Shown here one piece after another: positions 24,009 to 32,414 of a stretch of 64,000 bases of DNA. This DNA comes from Streptomyces griseoruber (GTDB lineage: Bacteria; Actinomycetota; Actinomycetes; Streptomycetales; Streptomycetaceae), in assembly GCF_001514205.1 (NCBI RefSeq), contig NZ_KQ948773.1:72016-136015 (forward strand), read 5' to 3'. Under the pieces are notes generated by a model, which searched no databases, had not been told where the DNA came from, and saw only the letters and a program-made list of their open reading frames with translations. The first letter of the stretch is position 1. Each line of letters opens with the position of its first letter. A program made the translations under genes and the position numbers.

Positions 24009-25346
24009 GTGAGCCACTACGCCAGCCGGCTCGGGCGTCGCACTCCGGCGGTACCCCCGCGGCTCAGGCTCCACCGCCGCCCCCGCCGCGTCGCGATGCT
24101 CTCCGTGCACACCTCGCCGCTCCACCAGCCCGGCACCGGCGACGCCGGCGGCATGAACGTCTACATCGTGGAGCTCGCCCAGCGCCTCGCCGCGATCAAC
24201 ATCGAGGTGGAGATCTTCACGCGCGCGACCGCCGCCGCGCTCCCCCCGAAGGTGGAGATGGCCCCCGGCGTCCTCGTCCGCCACATCGACGCCGGCCCCT
24301 ACGAGGGACTCAACAAGGAGGACCTCCCCGCCCAGCTGTGCGCCTTCACGCACGGTGTGATGCAGGCCTGGGCCGGCCACCGCCCCGGCTACTACGACCT
24401 GGTCCACTCCCACTACTGGCTCTCCGGCCACGTCGGCTGGCTCGCCGCCCAGCGCTGGGGCGCCCCCCTGGTGCACGCCATGCACACCATGGCCAAGGTC
24501 AAGAACGCCAACCTCGCCGACGGCGACACCCCCGAACCCGCCGCCCGTGTCATCGGCGAGACCCAGATCGTCGAGGCCGCCGACCGCCTCATCGCCAACA
24601 CGGCGGAGGAGGCCGACGAACTCGTACGGCACTACAGCGCCGACCCCGGCAAGGTCGCGATCGTCCACCCGGGCGTCAACCTCGACCGCTTCTCCCCGGC
24701 CGACGGCCGCGCCGCCGCCCGCGCCCGCCTCGACCTGCCGCAGGACGCCCTGATCCCCCTCTTCGCGGGCCGCATCCAGCCCCTGAAGGCCCCGGACGTG
24801 CTCCTGCGCGCCGTCGCCGCCCTCCTCGACCTACGCCCCGAACTCCGCACCCGGCTCGTCGTACCGATCGTCGGCGGCCCCAGCGGCAGCGGCCTCGCCA
24901 AGCCGGAGGGCCTGCAGAAGCTCGCCGCCCGGCTCGGCGTCGCGGACGTCGTACGGTTCCGGCCGCCCGTCGGCCAGGACCAGCTCGCGGACTGGTTCCG
25001 CGCCGCCTCCGTCCTCGTCGTCCCCTCCTACAGCGAGTCCTTCGGCCTGGTCGCCATAGAGGCCCAGGCGGCCGGCACCCCGGTGCTCGCGGCGGCGGTC
25101 GGCGGCCTCCCGGTGGCCGTCCGCGACGGTGAGACGGGCTTCCTGGTCCAGGGCCACGACCCGACCGCGTACGCGCGCGTGCTCGAACGTTTCGCCGACA
25201 CCCCGGAGCTGCCCGCCCGCATGGGCACGGCCGCCGCCGCCCACGCCCAGTCCTTCGGCTGGGACACCGCGGCCGCCGTCACCGCCGACGTCTACACGGC
25301 CGCGACCCAGGCCCACCGCCGTCCCGTACGCTCCCAGCATGGGTGA
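24009..25346 (+). CDS. mshA: D-inositol-3-phosphate glycosyltransferase, mycothiol pathway
   Basis: 445 residues. GT-B glycosyltransferase (family 4) that joins UDP-GlcNAc to 1L-myo-inositol-1-phosphate, the first step of mycothiol synthesis. The N-terminal HTSPLHQPGTGDAGGMNVYI holds the Gly-rich donor loop; the C-terminal half has FAGRIQPLKAPDVLL and the ESFGLVAIEAQAAGTPVLA (E-x7-E) motif. About 30 extra residues precede the conserved start of the fold. GTG 24009 follows AAGGAGG by eight bases. It overlaps the YbjN gene by eight bases, as in S. coelicolor. Confidence 0.95.
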   Translation: MSHYASRLGRRTPAVPPRLRLHRRPRRVAMLSVHTSPLHQPGTGDAGGMNVYIVELAQRLAAINIEVEIFTRATAAALPPKVEMAPGVLVRHIDAGPYEGLNKEDLPAQLCAFTHGVMQAWAGHRPGYYDLVHSHYWLSGHVGWLAAQRWGAPLVHAMHTMAKVKNANLADGDTPEPAARVIGETQIVEAADRLIANTAEEADELVRHYSADPGKVAIVHPGVNLDRFSPADGRAAARARLDLPQDALIPLFAGRIQPLKAPDVLLRAVAALLDLRPELRTRLVVPIVGGPSGSGLAKPEGLQKLAARLGVADVVRFRPPVGQDQLADWFRAASVLVVPSYSESFGLVAIEAQAAGTPVLAAAVGGLPVAVRDGETGFLVQGHDPTAYARVLERFADTPELPARMGTAAAAHAQSFGWDTAAAVTADVYTAATQAHRRPVRSQHG

Positions 25347-25842
25347 GGCGGAGAAGAGCGCGGCGCGGATCATCGAGGAGTACCTCGCGGGCGCGGAGCT
25401 GGAGTGGGAGAGCCCCCGCCCCGGCTCCTACGTCGTCCAGCTCCCCGGCACCGCCAAGCTGAAGACGACGGTCTCCTTCCTGGTCGGCCGCCACTCCCTC
25501 TCCCTCAACGCCTTCGTCATCCGCCACCCCGACGAGAACGAGCCCGGCGTCCACCGCTGGCTGCTGGAGCGCAACCTCAAGCTGTACGGCGTGAGTTACG
25601 CCGTCGACCAGCTCGGTGACGTGTACGTCACGGCCCGGCTGCCCCTGTCGTCGGTGACGCCGGACGAAGTGGACCGCCTCCTCGGACAGGTCCTGGAGGC
25701 GGCGGACGGCGCCTTCAACACCCTGCTGGAGCTGGGTTTCGCCTCCGCGATCCGCAGGGAGTACGCATGGCGCGTCTCCCGGGGCGAGCCGACCCGCAAC
25801 CTGGACGCCTTCGCACACCTGACGCAGCGGCCGGCCGACTGA
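25339..25842 (+). CDS. YbjN-domain protein (type III secretion chaperone-like fold)
   Basis: 167 residues, no membrane segment. The sequence AARIIEEYLAGAELEWESPRPGSYVVQLPG through HRWLLERNLKLYGVSYAVDQLGDVYVTARLPL is typical of the actinobacterial YbjN family. The fold resembles secretion chaperones, but the role is unknown. It overlaps mshA by eight bases and is surely co-expressed with it. Confidence 0.88.
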   Translation: MGEAEKSAARIIEEYLAGAELEWESPRPGSYVVQLPGTAKLKTTVSFLVGRHSLSLNAFVIRHPDENEPGVHRWLLERNLKLYGVSYAVDQLGDVYVTARLPLSSVTPDEVDRLLGQVLEAADGAFNTLLELGFASAIRREYAWRVSRGEPTRNLDAFAHLTQRPAD

Positions 25843-25966
25843 CCCCGGGAGCCACCGGACCACGACGGCCGTCACGGCTGCGGCTGGTCGAGCCGGCCGG
25901 CGAACGCGCGCAGGGCGTCGGCGGCCGAGGGACGCCCGGCGCGACGGGTGCGCCGGCCGGGGGCGA

Positions 25967-26779
25967 TCAGCGGACGGAGGACTTCCGTGCGTAGCGCCCC
26001 GGTGTGACCCCCACCGACCTCCGGAAGTGCCGGGTGAGATGCGACTGGTCGAAGAACCCGGCCGCCACCGCCACCTCGCCGGCCGGCACCCCGTCGAGCA
26101 GCAGCCGCCGGGCGCGCTCGACCCGGCGTGAGGTGAGGTACTGGTGCGGCGCGATGCCGTACGCGCCGCTGAACGCCCGGACGAGATGCGCGGGATGGGC
26201 CCGCAGGGTCCGCGCGGCCTCCTCCAGGCCGATGCCCTGGACGACGGACGCGTCGAGGAGTTCGCGCAGACGTCGGGCGAGCGCCGGGTCGGGGCTGCGC
26301 ACTGCGGGGTGAACGGCACGCCGGAGATGGTCCCGCAGCCGTTCCCCGATCAGTGTCAGCCTGCTCTCCGCCTCCAGCTCGTCGCCGGGCCGGGCGAGCG
26401 CCGTGTGCAGGTGGCCCACCCGTCGCCGCAGCACGGGATCGCGCAGATCGGGCCGGTCGACGGCGGCCCCGACGAGATCCTCCCCGAGACGTGTGCCGTC
26501 GAGGTACAGCACCCTCTTGCGAAAACCCCGCGAGGTGGCCGCCGAGCCGTTGTGCGGCACGAGCGGCGGCAGCAGGGTGACCGTGTCGTGCGGGGTGCCG
26601 TGCCGGTGCCGGTCGAGGTCGTACCGTACGGCCCCGTCGTCGACGATGAGCAGCGTCCACACGTCGTGCACATGCATCGGATACGCGTACGCGGTGAAGT
26701 GGGCGTGGAAGACCTCCACGACACCGGGTATCCGGGGGCGCCAGGCGGAGACCTCCTGCTGGGGACGCTGACCGGCCAT
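25967..26779 (-). CDS. AraC-family transcriptional regulator
   Basis: 270 residues. The N-terminal cupin-like sensor (HVHDVWTLLIVDDGAVRYDLDRHRHGT, PHNGSAA) is followed by a double helix-turn-helix (about 165-265: LEEAARTLRAHPAHLVRAFSGAYGIAPHQYL and VAAGFFDQSHLTRHFRRSVGVTPGRY). Divergent from the DUF2000 gene with 49 bases between, a regulator-target layout. Confidence 0.9.
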   Translation of the reverse strand: MAGQRPQQEVSAWRPRIPGVVEVFHAHFTAYAYPMHVHDVWTLLIVDDGAVRYDLDRHRHGTPHDTVTLLPPLVPHNGSAATSRGFRKRVLYLDGTRLGEDLVGAAVDRPDLRDPVLRRRVGHLHTALARPGDELEAESRLTLIGERLRDHLRRAVHPAVRSPDPALARRLRELLDASVVQGIGLEEAARTLRAHPAHLVRAFSGAYGIAPHQYLTSRRVERARRLLLDGVPAGEVAVAAGFFDQSHLTRHFRRSVGVTPGRYARKSSVR

Positions 26780-26828
26780 GCAAAGAACGTACAAGACGAG
26801 GCCGTACGACGGTCGGCAGTCTCGGAGC

Positions 26829-27257
26829 ATGAACGACGACGCACCCCTGCGCTTCGACACCAAGATCGCCGTCCTGCTGCGCGAGGACCTGGAGTCCTGG
26901 CAGCGCCTCAACGTCACCGCCTTCCTGGTCAGCGGCCTGGGCACCCGGGTCCCCGAGGTGATCGGGGAGCCGTACGAGGACGGGGACGGTGTGCCGTACC
27001 TCCCGATGTTCCGCCAGCCGGTGCTGGTCTTCGAGGGCTCGAAGGAGACGCTGGCCGCGGCCCACGCGCGCGTCCTGTCCCGTTCCCTCCCGCGCGCGGT
27101 GTTCACCGGCGACCTCTTCGCCACCGGCAACGACCGCGACAACCGGGCGGCGGTACGGGCCGTACGGACGACGGAGCTGGATCTGGTGGGGCTCGCGGTG
27201 TACGGGCCGCGCAACGCGGTGGACAAGGTGATGAAGGGGGCGCGGATGCATCCGTGA
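26829..27257 (+). CDS. DUF2000-family protein
   Basis: 142 residues, compact, without membrane segments. RFDTKIAVLLREDLESWQRLNVTAFLVSGL and the later GDLFATGNDRDNRAAV fit DUF2000, related to peptidyl-tRNA hydrolase-2-like folds; function unknown. It starts divergently from the AraC regulator, which probably controls it. Confidence 0.8.
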   Translation: MNDDAPLRFDTKIAVLLREDLESWQRLNVTAFLVSGLGTRVPEVIGEPYEDGDGVPYLPMFRQPVLVFEGSKETLAAAHARVLSRSLPRAVFTGDLFATGNDRDNRAAVRAVRTTELDLVGLAVYGPRNAVDKVMKGARMHP

Positions 27258-27285
27258 GGGGGTTCGGTGGCCGACGGGCTCGGGC

Positions 27286-28560
27286 TCAGGTGCCGGTGCC
27301 GGTCCGAACCGCCGCCGTACGCTCGTCGCCCGCCCTCTCGCCCCCGTCGGCGAAGGGCTCCTCGGCCCCCAGCCGCCGCATCAGCACGGCGTACCCGGCC
27401 CCGGCGACCGTCCCCACGACCGCGCACATCCCCCACAGCCACTCCGCCCCGAACCGGTCGATGACGAACCCGGACATCACGGGCGCGACCAGCGAGGCGA
27501 CGGCCCAGGACAGGGTGTACATGCCCTGGTAGCGCCCGCGTCCTTGGGTGGGGGAGAGGGCGACGACGAGCCCGGTCTGGGTCGGCGCGTTGACGATCTC
27601 GGCGAGGGTCCACACGCAGACGGTGAGCGCGAAGACACCGACCGACCCGGCGAAGGCGGTGAGCCCGAAGCCGTACCCGGCGAGGACGGAGGAGATCACG
27701 AGCAGCCGGCGCGGATCCCGGTGCTCGATGAAGCGGGTGACCGGAATCTGGAGCACGACGATCAGCACACCGTTGACCGCGATGGCAAGGCCGTAGTCGG
27801 CGGGCGTGAACCCGGCGGCGCCCATGGCCACCGGCAGTCCGACGGACCCCTGCTGGAAGACGAGCGCGACGAGGAAGGACAGCCCGACGACGCTCATGAA
27901 CCGCAGGTCGCGCACCACACTCCCGAGCCCGACCGGCTCCTCCCGCACCGCCTTGCTCTCCCGCTCCGGCCGGGACTCGGGCAGCTTGAGGAAGATGACG
28001 ACGGCGCACACGAAGGTCATCCCGGCCTCGAGCAGGAACCCGGCGCGGTAGCTGACCTCGGCGATGAACCCGGCGGCCATGGAGGAGACGGCGAACCCGA
28101 GGTTGATCGCCCAGTAGTTGAGGGAGAAGGCCCGCACCCGGTCCTCGGGCCGCACGATGTCGGCCATCATCGCCTGCACGGCGGGCCGGGAGGCGTTCGA
28201 CGCGGCACCGACGACGAACGCGACACCGGCGATGGCGACGGGATCGGTGACGAACCCGAGGACGGCGACGGACACGGCCGTGGCGATCTGGGAGAGAAGC
28301 AGGGTGGGCCGCCGTCCGATCCGGTCCGCCATCACCCCGCCGCCCAGCGAGGAGACGACCCCGCCCAGACCGTGCAGCGAGGCGACCAGCCCGGCGTAGG
28401 AGGCGGAGTACCCGCGATCGAGCGTCAGATACAGCGCCATGAAGGTGGCGACGAACCCGCCCAGCCGGTTGACGAGCGTGCTCGTCCACAGCCACCAGAA
28501 CTCACGGGGCAGCCCGGAGAGGGTCTCGCGGGCGGCACGTCTGAGTGCGGTGACGGACAT
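27286..28560 (-). CDS. major facilitator superfamily transporter
   Basis: 424 residues with 12 predicted membrane segments. The loop 2-3 signature is GGVMADRIGRRPTLLL. It is likely a drug or metabolite exporter (MDR type); substrate unknown. Start ATG 28560 precedes the Gly-Leu-Pro-Arg-Glu-Phe-Trp segment typical of this group. The C-terminal tail is polar. It lies between DUF2000 and gpmA, transcribed away from gpmA. Confidence 0.9.
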   Translation of the reverse strand: MSVTALRRAARETLSGLPREFWWLWTSTLVNRLGGFVATFMALYLTLDRGYSASYAGLVASLHGLGGVVSSLGGGVMADRIGRRPTLLLSQIATAVSVAVLGFVTDPVAIAGVAFVVGAASNASRPAVQAMMADIVRPEDRVRAFSLNYWAINLGFAVSSMAAGFIAEVSYRAGFLLEAGMTFVCAVVIFLKLPESRPERESKAVREEPVGLGSVVRDLRFMSVVGLSFLVALVFQQGSVGLPVAMGAAGFTPADYGLAIAVNGVLIVVLQIPVTRFIEHRDPRRLLVISSVLAGYGFGLTAFAGSVGVFALTVCVWTLAEIVNAPTQTGLVVALSPTQGRGRYQGMYTLSWAVASLVAPVMSGFVIDRFGAEWLWGMCAVVGTVAGAGYAVLMRRLGAEEPFADGGERAGDERTAAVRTGTGT

Positions 28561-28720
28561 GGCGGAGCCCCCCGTAGGTACGTGCGGTAAGTGTCGTAAG
28601 CGATGCTCAGAACTTACGAAGCGGGAGCCCTCGGACGCGAGCCGATTAACAGAACCAGTCAACCGTCCGAGGAACGAGCAGGGGCGCACCGCATCAGGAC
28701 GGTGGATTACGCTCATAGCC

Positions 28721-29482
28721 ATGGCCGACGCACCGTACAAGCTGATCCTCCTCCGCCACGGCGAGAGCGAATGGAACGCGAAGAACCTGTTCACCGGCTG
28801 GGTGGACGTCAACCTCAACGAGAAGGGCGAGAAGGAGGCGGTCCGCGGCGGTGAGCTCCTCAAGGACGCCGATCTGCTGCCCGACGTGGTCCACACGTCC
28901 CTCCAGAAGCGCGCCATCCGTACCGCGCAGCTCGCCCTCGAGTCGGCGGACCGCCACTGGATCCCGGTCCACCGCTCCTGGCGCCTGAACGAGCGCCACT
29001 ACGGCGCCCTCCAGGGCAAGGACAAGGCACAGACGTTGGCCGAGTTCGGCGAGGAGCAGTTCATGCTCTGGCGCCGCTCCTACGACACCCCGCCGCCCCC
29101 GCTCGCGGACGACTCGGAATTCTCCCAGTCCGCCGACCCGCGCTACGCGACCATCCCCCCGGAGCTCCGCCCCCGCACGGAGTGCCTCAAGGACGTCGTC
29201 ACCCGCATGCTCCCCTACTGGTACGACGGCATCGTCCCCGACCTCCTGGCCGGCCGCACGGTCCTGGTCGCGGCCCACGGCAACAGCCTCCGCGCCCTGG
29301 TCAAGCACCTCGACGGCATCTCCGACGCCGACATCGCGGGCCTGAACATCCCGACGGGCATCCCCCTGTCCTACGAACTGGACGCCGACTTCACCCCCCT
29401 GACGCCGGGCGGCACCTACCTCGACCCCGAGGCGGCGGCAGCGGCGATCGAGGCGGTCAAGAACCAGGGCAAGAAGAAGTAG
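28721..29482 (+). CDS. gpmA: 2,3-bisphosphoglycerate-dependent phosphoglycerate mutase
   Basis: 253 residues. Glycolytic enzyme interconverting 3- and 2-phosphoglycerate. LILLRHGESEWN contains the phosphorylated His; the second active-site His is in LVAAHGNSLRALVKHL. NLFTGWVDVNLNEKG and LNERHYGALQG are signature stretches of the dependent type. Ends KNQGKKK. A GC-rich hairpin (GCCCCCG ... CGGGGGC, about 29496-29531) follows. Confidence 0.97.
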   Translation: MADAPYKLILLRHGESEWNAKNLFTGWVDVNLNEKGEKEAVRGGELLKDADLLPDVVHTSLQKRAIRTAQLALESADRHWIPVHRSWRLNERHYGALQGKDKAQTLAEFGEEQFMLWRRSYDTPPPPLADDSEFSQSADPRYATIPPELRPRTECLKDVVTRMLPYWYDGIVPDLLAGRTVLVAAHGNSLRALVKHLDGISDADIAGLNIPTGIPLSYELDADFTPLTPGGTYLDPEAAAAAIEAVKNQGKKK

Positions 29483-29520
29483 GGTTCGTGATCATGCCCC
29501 CGACCTGCGCATACTGCGCG

Positions 29521-29700
29521 GGGCGGGGGCATTTTCACGACCTGGGCCCTCTGTGGGACCTCAGCGCGGCGGGTCCTGCGGCGGGCGGAGTGCCCCAGGT
29601 ACTCGCTGACGGGCTTGATGCTCTCGCCGGCGTCCAGCAGCACCGACGCGGAGAAGGTGTGACGGAGTCGGCGTCCGTGGAGCGTTGCGAGCGACTCGGC
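29521..29700 (-). pseudogene. tyrosine recombinase (integrase) C-terminal fragment
   Basis: Reading the minus strand gives a short stretch LHGRRLRHTFSASVLL then DAGESIKPVSEYLGHS, the RHTFA...LGHS box of phage/ICE integrases with the catalytic Arg and His. The catalytic Tyr segment and the N-terminal two thirds are missing. Flanking frames show no other integrase sequence. It is a remnant of an excised or decayed element beside a partial tRNA-Gly. Confidence 0.7.
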
Positions 29701-29989
29701 TGACGTCGTTCCGTCCCGGACAACGTGGGAAGCGCCGGCGCGGAGAGCGGAGAGAGCGGCCGATGACGTGTCGTCGCCGCCCCCAAGATTCTCCGCAAGG
29801 ACGACAACCAACGCACGAACGGAATCCAGGGGGCAACCATGGGCATCTTCGGCAAGTCCGCGAGCAGCAATGGTGGCGGATCGGGGTGAGCGTGTCCCGA
29901 CTGCGGGGAAGTGGGAACACCAGGGAACCGCTCGACGGCTCACCATGGCCTGACGCCGCTCCGCCGCAGCTCAGCAGCGCTTCCGCGTC

Positions 29990-30047
29990 TGGAGAACCCG
30001 AGCTTTCCAAGCTGAGAGCGCGAGTTCGATTGTCGTCACCCGCTCCA
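29990..30047 (+). pseudogene. 3' half of tRNA-Gly (anticodon TCC), attachment-site remnant
   Basis: GAGCTTTCCAAGCTGAG is the anticodon arm with loop anticodon TCC, followed by a variable loop, a T-arm (GAGTTCGATTGTC, with one weakened pair) and the acceptor end CACCCGCTCCA. A matching 5' GCGGGTG acceptor arm and D-arm are absent upstream. tRNA 3' halves of this kind are left by integrative elements. The original downstream terminator follows at 30050. Between here and csbD (30083-30382) no supported gene is seen. Confidence 0.7.
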
Positions 30048-30049
30048 TG

Positions 30050-30082
30050 AAGAAGGCCCAGGTCAGTGACCCGGGCCTTCTT
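30050..30082 (+). terminator. terminator after the tRNA-Gly remnant
   Basis: Perfect 10-bp inverted repeat AAGAAGGCCC / GGGCCTTCTT, 13-base loop, followed by GGTTGG. A classical terminator for a tRNA gene. Confidence 0.8.
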
Positions 30083-30382
30083 GGTTGGCGAGAGCTTTGA
30101 ACTCACTCACTGAGCAACAAGGACACGTGCGAGCACTTATGCGCGTCGAGGTGGGCGCCACTCAAGAACTCCCAGACTGGTTCGACCGCGAGATCGGGCC
30201 AGCAGCGCATTGGCGCGAGGCCACTGATCATCTACAGCGGTCCAGGCGCTGGGAGCCGAGGACGGCGGCAGCGGTCGGCGGCCGAAGGTTGGGCTCCACG
30301 ACTTCCTCGAGCCAATCCGCAGCGGCAGGGGTTGGCCCTTGTCTGGAGGGAACTCTGTCAGTGATTGCGCGGAGGTGCTGAG

Positions 30383-30556
30383 ATGAGCGCCGGAGAGAAG
30401 GTCAAGGCAAAGGCCGAGCAGGTCGTCGGGAAGACCGTGCGGAAGGCGGCCCACGCGATGCACAAGAACACCCTCGCGGCAAAGGGCGCGGCCCTTGAAG
30501 CGCGGGGCAGGATGCGGGGAGAGAAAGAGAGGGTCAAGGGCGCCGTCAAGCGCTGA
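30383..30556 (+). CDS. CsbD-like small protein
   Basis: 57 residues, highly charged and helical: MSAGEKVKAKAEQVVGKTVRK at the start and GRMRGEKERVKGAVKR at the end, the CsbD family pattern (stress-linked proteins of unknown function). GGAGG lies eight bases before ATG 30383. Between it and the rhomboid gene (30557-30823) I see no gene. Confidence 0.75.
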   Translation: MSAGEKVKAKAEQVVGKTVRKAAHAMHKNTLAAKGAALEARGRMRGEKERVKGAVKR

Positions 30557-30823
30557 CGCTGATATCACGCATGTCCGAGTACGTGGTTTTGTGGCTTCCG
30601 CCCGGAGCGCTCACGGCACACTCCACCGTCGCCCGCGACTCTGTGCGGCTTCCCTGCTCCTCACGCTGGCCGGTCTCCGCTGATGGCCGACGGCATCGGA
30701 ACCGGATCCTGATGTGCGGGCTTCTCGTCGGGCTCGCCGTCACCCGCCAGATCTGTCCCTGCGCCGTGACTCGGGCGACTCAGTAGGAAGAGGCCGTCCT
30801 CACCACTCTGCTCGCCGCGGCCG

Positions 30824-31552
30824 CTACAACAGTCCCAAGTCCCCCAGTTCCTTGTGCAGGTCCGCCCGTGGATGCCCGGCGGGGGCGATGCTGCCGGGCG
30901 AGCCGGACGTGCCGGCAGAACCGCCGGATGATCCGGAGGAGGCCGGCGGGGTCTTCGCCGACGGGCGCCTGGTGCGGTCACGGAAGAGCCACGCCCCCAG
31001 GAGGCCGCCGGCGAGGCCGCCCAGGTGGGCCAGCCAGCTGACGCCCGGGGTGCCGGGGACCGCGACCGTGAGCAGGTAGGCGAAGGACGCCGCCATGACG
31101 ACGCCGATGAGCGTGTCGATGAGATGGCGGTCGAAGAGGCCGCGGACGACGACGTATCCGAAGTAGCCGAAGATCAGGCCGCTCGCGCCGACCGTCTCCG
31201 CGTTCCCGCCCTCGAAGAGCCAGACCGCGAGGCCGCTGGTCACCGCCACCAGCAGGCTCAGCCCGAGGAAACGCAGCACCCCGCGGTACGCGGCCAGGAA
31301 GCCGAAGATGAACAGCGGCCCGGAGTTGCTCTCGATGTGCGCCCAGCTCCAGTGCAGGAAGGGTGCGGTGAGGAGGTGCGGCAGGGAGCCGAGATCGCCG
31401 GATACCACGCCGTATTCGCGGGCCGGCGCGTAGTCGTCGGCGAAGTTGGCCAGCTGCACCAGCCAGACCAGCGCCAGGAACCCGAACATCACGAAGAACG
31501 CCTTCCGCGCCTCCGCGACCATCACCTGCGCATCGGAAGTCGGCCTGTCCAT
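30824..31552 (-). CDS. rhomboid-family intramembrane serine protease
   Basis: 242 residues with six predicted membrane segments. The catalytic Ser is in GASGLIFGYFGY (GxSG) and the His in WLAHLGGLAGGLLGAW; HIESNSGPLF in TM2 matches the conserved H-x-x-x-N. The C-terminal tail after residue 195 is Ser/Gly/Pro-rich and ends DLGLL. Substrate unknown. Confidence 0.9.
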   Translation of the reverse strand: MDRPTSDAQVMVAEARKAFFVMFGFLALVWLVQLANFADDYAPAREYGVVSGDLGSLPHLLTAPFLHWSWAHIESNSGPLFIFGFLAAYRGVLRFLGLSLLVAVTSGLAVWLFEGGNAETVGASGLIFGYFGYVVVRGLFDRHLIDTLIGVVMAASFAYLLTVAVPGTPGVSWLAHLGGLAGGLLGAWLFRDRTRRPSAKTPPASSGSSGGSAGTSGSPGSIAPAGHPRADLHKELGDLGLL

Positions 31553-31618
31553 GGTGTGTCCCCCTCCACCTGCCGGACCTCCATCATGCAGGTTTCCCCC
31601 TGTCGCACAATGCGCGGA

Positions 31619-31867
31619 TCACACCTGAAGCGGCACCGGGTGGACCTCGTCCGCCTTGTGGCCGGTGCGCTGGTGGATGCGCTGGACCGCCTCCGCCGAG
31701 GGGGCCTCGGAGAGGCAGTAGACGACGCCGGAGTCGGGGTCCGCCCAGGCGGACTCGAAGTGGACGCCCTCTTCCCCTTCTATGGCGAGGTCGTCCTGGT
31801 GCGCCTGGAGGAGCTGCTCGCGGGTGATGCCCTTCATGTTGTGGTGGACGTCCATGAACTTGGGCAT
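31619..31867 (-). CDS. DUF4242 nickel-binding-type protein
   Basis: 82 residues, start ATG 31867 (MPKFMDVHHNMKGITREQLL). It matches the length and sequence type of S. coelicolor SCO4226, a small ferredoxin-like dimer described as nickel-binding, which occupies the same place near phoU. Candidate ligands are the two His in DVHHNM and the His in GVHFESAW. The 8-bp minisatellite lies in its upstream region, 74-217 bases before the start. Confidence 0.85.
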   Translation of the reverse strand: MPKFMDVHHNMKGITREQLLQAHQDDLAIEGEEGVHFESAWADPDSGVVYCLSEAPSAEAVQRIHQRTGHKADEVHPVPLQV

Positions 31868-31940
31868 GGTGTCCACCCCCTTTCCTGTTCCCGTTCCTGC
31901 TCGTCCCTCCATGCTGCGCCCGGCCCGGCGCTCCCGCGAC

Positions 31941-32084
31941 AAGAGGGCAAGAGGGCAAGAAGGCAAGAAGGCAAGAAGGCGGGAAGGCAAGAAGGCGGGA
32001 AGGCAAGAAGGCAAGAAGGCGGGAAGGCAAGAAGGCGGGAAGGCAAGAAGGCGGGAAGGCAAGAAGGCGGGAAGGCAAGAAGGC
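31941..32084. repeat. 8-bp tandem repeat (minisatellite), 18 units
   Basis: Eighteen consecutive 8-bp units of the form RRGARGGC: two AAGAGGGC, then a mix of AAGAAGGC and GGGAAGGC that alternate for most of the array. The array lies between the nickel-binding-type gene (promoter side) and the terminator of the Cys-rich gene. Because 8 is not a multiple of 3, it is not a coding repeat. Confidence 0.9.
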
Positions 32085-32111
32085 GGGGCCGGTGTGGGCA
32101 CCGGCCCCGCC
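32082..32111 (-). terminator. terminator of the Cys-rich gene
   Basis: Perfect 13-bp inverted repeat GGCGGGGCCGGTG / CACCGGCCCCGCC with a four-base loop, 24 bases after the stop codon of the Cys-rich ORF. Confidence 0.75.
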
Positions 32112-32134
32112 CTGTCATACGTACGACGCCGCGC

Positions 32135-32293
32135 TCAGCCGCACTGGCACGGGCTGCCCGACTGGCACCCGCAGCCGCACCCGGAACCGCAGCCGCACGC
32201 GCCGATCAGCATCAGGTTCCTGATCTCGGCGGGCTGCTCGGTGGGGCGTTCCTGGGTGGGGTCGGGCTGAGGGGTGCTGGGGGACTCTGCCAT
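32135..32293 (-). CDS. Cys-rich 52-residue mini-protein
   Basis: MAESPSTPQPDPTQERPTEQ begins a Pro/Thr/Glu-rich leader of about 27 residues; a hydrophobic IRNLMLIG follows, and the end is GACGCGSGCGCGCQSGSPCQCG with seven Cys in 22 residues. ATG 32293 follows GGGAGGAA. A homologue sits in the same place in S. coelicolor (recollection). The Cys-x-Cys pattern suggests metal binding or a modified peptide; the neighbour is a nickel-binding-type protein. Function unknown. Confidence 0.75.
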   Translation of the reverse strand: MAESPSTPQPDPTQERPTEQPAEIRNLMLIGACGCGSGCGCGCQSGSPCQCG

Positions 32294-32414
32294 GGGTTCC
32301 TCCCGGAGGCGTAGGGCCTGTGCCCATTTCATGCCCCTTGTGCCAGGCGCATCAACGGCGCACAGTGGCGCCCGCACGCTCTCCGGAAGCCCACCGTCTG
32401 CCTCCCCGGCAGAC

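Noticed and set aside
22773..24668. Long minus-strand ORF (631 codons) opposite mshA and over the methyltransferase
   Set aside because: Composition is a GC-rich shadow; the real genes in other frames carry clear family motifs.
30137..30568. Minus-strand 143-codon ORF between the tRNA-Gly remnant and csbD
   Set aside because: Overlaps csbD antisense and shows no recognisable family.
31619..32118. Minus-strand ORFs with repeated LAFLPS/PSCLPAF
   Set aside because: These are translations of the 8-bp minisatellite in its frames; no start or homology to support them.
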